DNA of 33,943 nucleotides from Alkaliphilus sp. NP8 (lineage in GTDB: Bacteria; Bacillota; Clostridia; Peptostreptococcales; Natronincolaceae). The position numbers were made by a program, and so were the translations under genes. Position 1 is the first letter of the stretch. Every line of letters begins with the position of its first letter. Under the pieces are notes generated by a model. The model saw only the letters and a list, made by a program, of their open reading frames with translations, did no database searches and was not told where the DNA came from. Positions 1-6,261 of the stretch are shown here, piece after piece. The DNA lies in NCBI GenBank assembly GCA_015978205.1, contig JADWMM010000047.1:1-33943 (forward strand). Reading direction: 5' to 3'.

Positions 1-20
1 CAACGAGCTAATCTAATAAT

Positions 21-55
21 ATATAGGGGAGAGCCATTATGGTTCTCTTCTATAT
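21..55 (+). terminator. Rho-independent terminator of an upstream gene
   Basis: Positions 21-35 can pair with 41-55 as a 15-bp stem with three G-U wobbles and a 5-nt loop (attat). The tail is T-rich but interrupted (atttatttat). It probably ends transcription of a gene lying left of the window and separates it from the promoter at 78-107. Confidence 0.55.
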
Positions 56-77
56 ATTTATTTATACATAGTAAGCT

Positions 78-107
78 TTGTAGAAAAATTGTAATTGCTG
101 TTATAAT
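78..107 (+). promoter_or_regulatory. Sigma-A type promoter for the first gene
   Basis: TTGTAG at 78-83 and a perfect TATAAT at 102-107 are 18 bp apart, 26 bp upstream of the start codon at 134. Confidence 0.5.
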
Positions 108-133
108 ACCAAAATGAGTTTGGAGGCATATGT

Positions 134-667
134 ATGAATAAAAAATTAAACTTAATCTCAGTATTATTAATTATATTTATTGGAACTTCAGTGTACTTTA
201 GCTATAAGCATAATAATTTACAGAAAGAAATATCTAGGCACTATGAGAATGTATACACAACTATAAATAATGGAATTATGGAAGTAAGTGAAGATATTGA
301 TTCAGTTAAAATAGAAGGCGATAACATAAATAGTCAACTATCAGTGCAACTTGGAAGAGTTCAAGAATTAAGATTTGCTACAACAGCGTTACCAGATGCG
401 TTGGCAAATAAGTATACTTATCTTTTAAAAGAAATTTATAATGAATTATATCAAATTATTAATAATGATGAAGATATGCATAAAAAAGGAGAACGATTAG
501 AAAGAGTAAAAGAACATTTTAAAATATTTGAAGAAATTTCTAAGGTAATTGACTCTGAAAAGCAATTAGATAATAAAAATGGTAAGTTTTTTTTAGAAGA
601 GTTAGGCTCTAATAGGAGTAGTACTCTACAGGAAATAGATAAGATATTTAAAGAATTTATAAATTAA
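134..667 (+). CDS. Membrane-anchored hypothetical protein with coiled coil
   Basis: This 177-residue protein is not a family I recognise. It starts at ATG 134 behind a good ribosome binding site (GGAGG at 122-126). Residues 7-23 form one hydrophobic segment after a short Lys-rich N terminus, so it is probably an uncleaved signal anchor with the rest outside the cell. The remainder is charged and mostly helical, with heptad-like stretches around residues 28-75 and 90-170, suggesting a coiled coil. There is no Cys for lipidation. It ends directly against the remnant of a DUF4367-type gene, whose frame resumes in phase immediately after this stop codon, so the junction may be a deletion scar. 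It is the first gene of the accessory block and has its own promoter. Confidence 0.6.
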   Translation: MNKKLNLISVLLIIFIGTSVYFSYKHNNLQKEISRHYENVYTTINNGIMEVSEDIDSVKIEGDNINSQLSVQLGRVQELRFATTALPDALANKYTYLLKEIYNELYQIINNDEDMHKKGERLERVKEHFKIFEEISKVIDSEKQLDNKNGKFFLEELGSNRSSTLQEIDKIFKEFIN

Positions 668-1369
668 CAGCCTAAAATCTCTAAAGCATTTAAAATTTTA
701 TCGTTTAATATTATTGAGGATTTACCTAAAGAAAAAGAGTTAATGAAGAATATTAAACTGTCTTTAGAATTTGAGACAAAAATGAAAGATTTAATTAATA
801 AGCATAAGAGGAAAGAGTGCTGTAGAAGTTTATTAACTATTTCAAGAAGAGCAACAATTGCATTGATAGTAATTATGTTACTAAGCACAGTAACTATAAT
901 GAATGTAGATGCATTTAGAATTAGATTTTTCAATATTTTAACTGAATGGAATGATGAATATATCCAATTTAGATTTGAAGATAATGAAAATATAGATTTA
1001 GATAGAAGTCAATCATCTGAATCTAGTTTAGAAACTAATGCTGCACTATATATGCCTACATATATTCTGGAAGGGTATGAACTTTTAAATATACAAGAAA
1101 CTAATGATTTATATATAGCACTTATATAAATGAAGAAGAAAGAATTATCTTCATTCAATCAAATGTGAGTACAACAGATACTGCTATGGATACAGAAAAT
1201 GCAGATGTAATAAAAATTACTATTTTAGACAATGAGGGATATTTTATAGAACGTGACCAAATTAATTCTATAGTATGCAAAATAATGAAAATGTATTTAT
1301 AATGCATGGAGATTTAAAACAAGAGGATTAATAAAAATAGCAAATAGCGTAAAACTGCAAGAAAAATAA
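668..1369 (+). pseudogene. DUF4367-type membrane protein remnant, multiply frameshifted
   Basis: The open part (ATG 743 to the stop at 1129) has a basic cytosolic segment, a transmembrane helix (about residues 37-53 from that ATG) and an acidic linker leading to MPTYILEGYELLN. That resembles the start of the DUF4367 domain, in which Pro-x-Gly-Tyr-x-Leu is typical. Reading continues in another frame from about 1127 (NEEERIIFIQSNVS) to about 1277, in a third frame (QNNENVFIMHGDL), and after a last slip near 1317 ends as IKIANSVKLQEK at 1369. At least three small indels are needed to join the pieces. The N terminus has no start: the frame is open back to the stop of the preceding gene. Such proteins often act as membrane anti-sigma or envelope-sensing factors, but this one cannot be made intact. 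Part of it is duplicated at 4056-4239. Confidence 0.7.
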
Positions 1370-1910
1370 AAAATGGAAAAGAATTAATTATTTTTGTAAC
1401 AAATCATCTTCTTATACAGTTATATATGTAGGGCTGAAAAAGGAGGTGATTTTTTATGCGAAGAAAACTAATTTGCTAATCTGTATATTGGTTCTAAGTA
1501 TCAGCTTTTCTAGTTCAGTATATGCTAATACATTTAACACTACTAATGAATCATATAGTTTAAATACTAAAGAAGGTTCAACTACAAGCCAACTTTGGAT
1601 ATATATATTAGATGTATGGCAGACATTTGATATAAGCAATAGTGGAAAAGCTGAAATTGTTACAACAATGGATACGAAGAATTCAGAAGTAGATAGTCTG
1701 AAAGTAGTATCTAATTTACAGCAACTAAAAGATGGATTTTGGACAACTATAAAAAGTTGGACAAGTACAATAGAATCTACATCACTAATTCTTCAAAAAT
1801 CCTGGTATGTTTCTAAGGGTTATTTTTACAGATTAGTTACAAATTATTATGCTTATAGTGGATTGGAAGTAGAAACTACAAGCATTATAAGTCGTATTGT
1901 AGGATATTAG
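957..1910 (+). repeat. Copy A of a duplicated segment (discontinuous)
   Basis: Positions 957-1143 and 1552-1910 recur with high similarity at 4056-4239 and 4242-4600. The 408 bases between the two blocks (1144-1551) are absent from copy B. Both copies carry the same frame-breaking stretch (gcacttatataaatgaagaa), so that lesion predates the duplication, or was shared by gene conversion. Confidence 0.85.
1456..1910 (+). pseudogene. DUF6147-like secreted protein, frame broken just after the start
   Basis: A perfect AGGAGGTG (1441-1448) sits 7 nt before ATG 1456, but that ATG reads only MRRKLIC before TAA (1477-1479). One extra A in the A-run at 1464-1467 would join it to the long frame, giving MRRK followed by TNLLICILVLSISF, a normal signal peptide ending near VYA-N. 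As it stands the long frame is open from GTG 1446, which lies inside the ribosome binding site and is not a credible start. The mature part is about 125 residues. Phrases such as SLKTKEG-type starts, SNSGKA, SLKVVSNLQQLKDG, KSW and WYVSKGYFYRLVT match the pattern I associate with DUF6147, small secreted proteins of unknown role in Firmicutes. It could still be made by slippage on the A-run. A degenerate second copy lies at 4242-4600. Confidence 0.65.
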
Positions 1911-1953
1911 TATTTAGAAGTAAAATTAATTTATATAGGGAGGAAATTTTCTT

Positions 1954-2751
1954 ATGAGAAAATTGACATGCATGTTTGTTGTTTTATTGATTTTTGGAAT
2001 ATCTACTAATAGCTTTGGACATGATGACTTAAAAAAAGGTGTTACTGATAGATATGAATTAAGAAATAAAGTTTGGAATGAATATATCCAGCTTGATGAA
2101 TTTCAAAGACATTTTAAAGAAAACCCTGAAGATGCGAAAAAAATGATAGATAATATAGTTGATACAAAATTAAAAATCAACCGTAAAATCGGTACGATAG
2201 CTCCTAAAAGTGGATAAGGAGATATTGCACTAATCTATTATCCTGAATTCAAACAAAATAATGGTTATTATTGCGGGCCTGCAAGTGCATTAACAGCAAT
2301 ATATGGTATGGGAAAAGAAAATAATATAGATGGTAGTACACATAGTGCAAAGCAAAACACCTTGGGAGAAAATATGAACACAAAACGAGATGAAGGCACA
2401 ATTGTGTATAAAATGAGGGATGAATTGAACAAATATTCAGCAGAAAAATATAACTATTATTTTCAACCTTCTAAGAATGATATGTTTTCAATTATATTTG
2501 GAAGTTTGTTATCTGATAATGCCCCAATTTTACATTCAAGAACAAGACACTTTGGATATTATGATGGTTATGATACGGGACATTATGTGACAATTGTTTT
2601 CCAAAATGCTGGCTTTGGAGATAGTGAAGTGGGTGGATTAGCAGTAATGGATAATAATCGAAGAGATAAGTTTTATGGTACACGAGATATTTCCTTAGAT
2701 GAAGCATATAATTCTATAAGAGGGAGATATTTAATTGGAGTATCTTTATAG
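1954..2751 (+). pseudogene. Secreted C39-like cysteine peptidase interrupted by an in-frame TAA
   Basis: The frame starts at ATG 1954 behind GGGAGG, with a signal peptide (LTCMFVVLLIFGISTNSFG) and a pro-like segment of about 65 residues. A single TAA at 2215-2217 stops it. The same frame then runs open to 2751 and holds the catalytic core: YYCGPAS with Cys at codon 2272-2274, TGHYVTIVF with His at 2581-2583, and VMDNN supplying the Asp/Asn. This is the Cys-His-Asp pattern of C39-like/papain-like secreted peptidases. Without the stop the protein would be 265 residues, a normal size. No start codon lies between the TAA and the Cys codon with a usable ribosome binding site, and the first later ATG (2308) would lose the Cys. 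The most likely reading is a recent nonsense mutation; readthrough is the alternative. Confidence 0.7.
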
Positions 2752-2775
2752 ATATTGATTTAAATTTATAAAACA

Positions 2776-2806
2776 TAGGCTGCGGAGAATGGATATCCGC
2801 AGTCTA
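2776..2806 (+). other. GC-rich hairpin between the peptidase and the lipoprotein gene
   Basis: Positions 2776-2786 pair with 2796-2806 (11 bp, one G-U) around a 9-nt loop. This is the most GC-rich hairpin in the accessory block. No T-tract follows, so it is not a standard terminator. It ends 9 nt before the ribosome binding site at 2815-2822 and could affect mRNA stability or translation of the lipoprotein. Confidence 0.5.
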
Positions 2807-2827
2807 AGTAGGTTGAGGAGGTTAATT

Positions 2828-3994
2828 TTGAATAGATGGGTAGAGAATAAAACTAAATTAATATTATCTATTATTTTAGTACTTAGTATTTTAGGAGGAT
2901 GTACAATTAAATCTAAACATACTGATAGTATATATGCAGATATAAACATAGATGATCGAACAGAACTTTTTGAAGAAAATAACATTCGATCTAACAGTAA
3001 TTTTCAAACATACTATTTTCCATTATATATTCCGGAAAAAGGAGAAATAGGTGATATTACTGTATTTGATGATAAAATATATTATATTGTTTTATTTATT
3101 AAAGATATGTCCAATATTGCTGAGAGAACAAGGATATATGCATATGATACAAGTACAGAAGAAACTACACTAGTTCATGAAATTAAAGAAACAGAGGTTT
3201 TTTGGGTAAATGAATTAAGAGCAAATAATGATAAGTTGTTTTGGACAACATTAAAAGAAAACAAATTTACTTTAGAAAGTTTCGATTTAAAGACTAAGAA
3301 AGTCACAAAAATCCACTCTGTTACTAATAATTCAATATTTCAACCGATAGTTTTAGGAGGAAATAATAAATACTTTGCTTGGTATGAATATGATAATATA
3401 GATAATACACCGTCACTTGTGCATTATAATTTAACACAAAATATCATTTCATATATTAATGAAGAAAATATTTTTTTTGATGCCTTTAATCGTCCAAGTG
3501 TAAATCAAGAAAAAGCTTTAATTCTAAAAGAAACAGATGATATGATTTCATTTAATTTAGTTGATTTTAAAGGTAATGAAGCAGAAAAGAAGTTTAATTT
3601 ATCTAAAGAGTTGGGATGTATTTTTCCACGTATTAGTGATGATTATATAATATGGCAAAATGCTTACCGAGAAAATAAAATTTATATTTACAATATTAAA
3701 TTAAAAGAAATATATACAATAAATTTGAATGAATTACAGATAAATATTTTTTCTATTCATTTATATAATAATATTATATATATAAATACTAGTAAAAATA
3801 TATTTTATTTAGATTTAGACAAAAAAAAATTTGGACTTTTATCAGATAATAATTTTTTAAAAGAATCATTTATTGAATGGAATTATACATCTTCTAAAAT
3901 CTCATTAGATGGACAACATATAAGCTTACTAAGTGTTTATAATAAAGGCTACCTTGACTATTATGCATGTATACTTAAATATTATAAAGAATAA
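2828..3994 (+). CDS. Lipoprotein, possible beta-propeller
   Basis: The start chosen is TTG 2828, because GAGGAGGT (2815-2822) lies 5 nt upstream and this start gives a proper lipoprotein signal: Lys at 8 and 10, hydrophobic 11-22, and lipobox LGGC with Cys25. ATG 2789 would put a long charged leader in front and sits inside the hairpin at 2776-2806. The mature part of about 364 residues has recurring beta-rich units such as ITVFDDKIYYIV, RIYAYDTSTEE, KIYIYNIKLKEI and NIIYINTSKNIFYLDL, spaced about 40-50 residues apart. That suggests a WD40/TolB-like or DUF5050-like propeller, but no specific family is recognised. It should be tethered to the outer face of the membrane. It appears intact, unlike its upstream neighbours, and is followed by a strong terminator. 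Confidence 0.7.
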   Translation: MNRWVENKTKLILSIILVLSILGGCTIKSKHTDSIYADINIDDRTELFEENNIRSNSNFQTYYFPLYIPEKGEIGDITVFDDKIYYIVLFIKDMSNIAERTRIYAYDTSTEETTLVHEIKETEVFWVNELRANNDKLFWTTLKENKFTLESFDLKTKKVTKIHSVTNNSIFQPIVLGGNNKYFAWYEYDNIDNTPSLVHYNLTQNIISYINEENIFFDAFNRPSVNQEKALILKETDDMISFNLVDFKGNEAEKKFNLSKELGCIFPRISDDYIIWQNAYRENKIYIYNIKLKEIYTINLNELQINIFSIHLYNNIIYINTSKNIFYLDLDKKKFGLLSDNNFLKESFIEWNYTSSKISLDGQHISLLSVYNKGYLDYYACILKYYKE

Positions 3995-4021
3995 GTCTGA
4001 ACAGAATAAATTTTAAAAAAC

Positions 4022-4057
4022 CTCTAGAAATATTATTTAAGTTTCTAGAGATTTTTT
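4022..4057 (+). terminator. Rho-independent terminator of the lipoprotein gene
   Basis: A perfect 9-bp stem (ctctagaaa at 4022-4030, tttctagag at 4042-4050) with an 11-nt loop is followed by ATTTTTTA. The same stem theme (tctctaga...) recurs in the terminator at 6153-6192. Confidence 0.85.
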
Positions 4058-4600
4058 ATACAATTTAAGTTTAAAGATAATACAAATACAAATCCTGATA
4101 AGACTCAAATTCTTGAATCTAGCTTGGAAACTAATCATTCACTATATGTATCTAGATATATTCCAGAAGGATATGAACTTTTTAATATATAAGAAGCTAA
4201 TGATTTATATATAGCACTTATATAAATGAAGAAGAAAGAAGCATATAGTTTAAAGACTAAAGAAGGTTCAACTATAAGCCCACTTTGGATATATATTAGA
4301 TGTATGGCAGACATTTGATATAAGCAATAGTGGAAAAGCTGAGATTGTTGTAACAATGGATACAAAAAGTGCAGAAGTAGATAGTCTGAAAGTAGTATCT
4401 AATTTACAGCAACTAAAAGATGGATCTTGGACAACTATAAAAAGTTGAACAAGTACAACAGAGTCTGCATCACTAATTCTTCAAAAATCCTGGTATGTTT
4501 CTAAGGGTTTTATTCTTACAGATTAGTTACAAATTATTATGCTTATAGTGGGTCGGAAGTAGAAACTACAAGCATTATAAGTCGTATTGTAGGATATTAA
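4058..4600 (+). pseudogene. Degenerate chimeric copy of the DUF4367/DUF6147 pair
   Basis: This stretch has no intact gene. It is a diverged second copy (B) of the segment at 957-1910. Positions 4056-4239 match the DUF4367 remnant (YIPEGYELFN, then an in-frame TAA, then DLYIALI and the same frame break as copy A). The sequence then jumps, with loss of about 408 bases relative to copy A, into the DUF6147-like gene (4242-4600). The start, ribosome binding site and signal peptide of that gene are lost. It also carries a 2-nt loss in a TA run near 4290, a TGA at 4447-4449 in place of the Trp codon of copy A, and further indels near 4510. It begins right after the terminator at 4022-4057 and ends at the same stop position as copy A. 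Confidence 0.8.
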
Positions 4601-4660
4601 GGTTTTATTAAATTAATAATTTAAGCTCAAAAATATAAAAACTTGATTGGAGGAAAAAAT

Positions 4661-5410
4661 ATGTTTAAAATGAAAGGAATTGCATCGTTAACATTAGCAT
4701 GTATTATCCTGGTATTGATGAGTTCAAATGTTTTTGCCAGTAATTCAAATATAAATATGCCATCAAATATTGATGTTGAAATCTATTCTGAAGCATTCCC
4801 AAATCCCTATATTGAAACAGAGGTTTTAGATTTATCTACTACTGATATTTTATTGGAAGATGGAAAAATATCAACACAATCAGCTAATGATAATATTACT
4901 GAATTTATCACAGATGTGAATAATAACGATTTATTAAAATTTGATATAAAAAATCATATTAATAATGGTGAGAAATTGGTTGCGTCTATTACATCAACTA
5001 CTTTTGTAAAAGAAAGTTATAAAGTTATAGATGGAGTAAAGACATTACAACAAAGTCGATTACTATCTAGAAATGAAATCCCTGAAGCATTATTGCAGGG
5101 GCATGACTTTATAGATGATGGGATTATAGTTACAGAAAATAATAGTGCTGTTCAACTATCTTCAAGAATGGTTGATTCAGTTCCTAACAGTGGGATTGTT
5201 TGGGGATTTGAAGAACGTAAAAATCATTGGAATGAAGGTCTTATTTATGCTGAACAAACTTCTGTTGGAGCTACGCTAACTAAAAATAGATTAACAGGAT
5301 TAGGTAATACCACATCTGTAATGTTAAAGTATATTCATACATATGAATCTACTGAAGGCTCTATAAGTATAGTAGGTGGTGCTTCTGGCCAACTGGAGGC
5401 TTTATTTTAA
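4661..5410 (+). CDS. Secreted hypothetical protein, C terminus probably frameshifted
   Basis: The start is ATG 4661, with GGAGG at 4649-4653 and 7-nt spacing; the TTG at 4643 precedes this site and is unlikely. The product has 249 residues. Residues 1-27 are a classical signal peptide (Lys3, Lys5, a hydrophobic core, cleavage near NVFAS). The mature part is acidic then beta-rich, with a C-terminal stretch containing SGIVWGFEERKNHW and TGLGNTTSVMLKYIHTYES. No family is recognised with confidence. At 5389 a one-base slip in a CC pair would replace the last residues (QLEALF) by PTGGFILSNAIKYT ending at 5433. That fits the Gly/Ser-rich run before it much better, so the annotated end is probably a frameshift. 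It has its own ribosome binding site, with a weak terminator downstream. Confidence 0.6.
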   Translation: MFKMKGIASLTLACIILVLMSSNVFASNSNINMPSNIDVEIYSEAFPNPYIETEVLDLSTTDILLEDGKISTQSANDNITEFITDVNNNDLLKFDIKNHINNGEKLVASITSTTFVKESYKVIDGVKTLQQSRLLSRNEIPEALLQGHDFIDDGIIVTENNSAVQLSSRMVDSVPNSGIVWGFEERKNHWNEGLIYAEQTSVGATLTKNRLTGLGNTTSVMLKYIHTYESTEGSISIVGGASGQLEALF

Positions 5411-5436
5411 GTAATGCTATAAAATATACATAACAT

Positions 5437-5459
5437 AAGTTGTAATTTACAACGTTTTT
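5437..5459 (+). terminator. Small Rho-independent terminator
   Basis: GTTGTA (5439-5444) pairs with TACAAC (5448-5453) around a 3-nt loop and is followed by GTTTTT. It is short but well placed between the secreted protein gene and the next gene. Confidence 0.5.
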
Positions 5460-5516
5460 GATATACTAAAAAATTAATCTTTATGATTGTATAATATTTA
5501 CCGAAAGGGGTTAACA

Positions 5517-6038
5517 ATGAATAAAAAAATATATATTTTTTGCTATATTTTAATTATTTTTTTTATTGGACTAATTTTATATTTACCTAAAAATCACACA
5601 ACAGTTCTACATCGTATTGATAAACCATTTGAAATAACTGAAATTATTAAGCAAGTATCAATCGATGATAAAACTTTAATGACTCTATACTTAAATCAAA
5701 ATGGCATGTTAAATGCAGTTGTTACAAAACAAAATGTTTTTTTTACTAAAATTCAGAAGATAAGCGGACATCATGAGCTTGTAGAGCCTTTTGATTTGAA
5801 ACAAGGAGATACCAGAGTATCTTTACATATCACTTGGTATAATGAAGGTACAGACTATATTATTTATGGTATTATCAAAGACAATGCTGTTTCAACAGTT
5901 GAATATATGAATTACACACTTTCTGAATTTAGATACAACAATTCGAGAGTTGTTTATGGATTTGGAAAAGGGATCCATCAGAAAGAATATAAATTATATG
6001 ATACTAATGGAGTAGAATTAAGTCATTGGAAAGAATAG
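5517..6038 (+). CDS. Membrane-anchored hypothetical protein
   Basis: The start is ATG 5517 with AAAGGGG upstream (5504-5510), giving 173 residues. ATG 5487 in the same frame lacks a ribosome binding site. After Lys3-Lys4 there is one strongly hydrophobic segment (residues 6-22, rich in Ile/Phe/Leu) with no cleavage site or lipobox, so it should be a signal anchor with an external domain of about 145 residues. The external part looks beta-rich and ends SHWKE. I recognise no family. It is the last gene of the accessory block and is followed by a terminator. Confidence 0.6.
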   Translation: MNKKIYIFCYILIIFFIGLILYLPKNHTTVLHRIDKPFEITEIIKQVSIDDKTLMTLYLNQNGMLNAVVTKQNVFFTKIQKISGHHELVEPFDLKQGDTRVSLHITWYNEGTDYIIYGIIKDNAVSTVEYMNYTLSEFRYNNSRVVYGFGKGIHQKEYKLYDTNGVELSHWKE

Positions 6039-6152
6039 TTAAAGTTTTTTTGATTATTATTAAAAAATACTTAATCTGTATAAAAACAATTTAATTAATT
6101 TATTAATGACAAATAACCTTTTAAAGTATAAATAATGAAATTATAAAATCAA

Positions 6153-6192
6153 AATCTCTAGAAACCGATAATCGATTTTTAGGGATTTTTTA
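6153..6192 (+). terminator. Rho-independent terminator closing the accessory block
   Basis: AAAATCTCTAGA (6153-6164) pairs with TTTAGGGATTTT (6178-6189) with two G-U wobbles, and the right arm merges into a T-run. It separates the accessory genes from addA and resembles the terminator at 4022-4057. Confidence 0.7.
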
Positions 6193-6215
6193 TATCTAAA
6201 CATAAGTTCTATATA

Positions 6216-6224
6216 TGATATAAT
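6216..6224 (+). promoter_or_regulatory. Extended -10 promoter element for addA
   Basis: TG at 6216-6217, one base, then TATAAT at 6219-6224 form an extended -10 element; the -35 region is poor. It lies 38 bp before addA, implying the repair operon is transcribed separately from the accessory genes. Confidence 0.45.
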
Positions 6225-6261
6225 TAAATTAGTATAAAGTATTGAAACGAGGTGTATTTTA

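Noticed and set aside
5458..5495. TTGATA and TATAAT as promoter for the gene at 5517
   Set aside because: The spacing is 26 bp, too long for sigma-A. The -10 element may function with another weak -35, but this cannot be supported.
1..6200. Accessory block as a bacteriocin or contact-dependent toxin system
   Set aside because: The C39-like peptidase lacks the ABC transporter of bacteriocin exporters, and no double-glycine leader, immunity gene or toxin fold was recognised.
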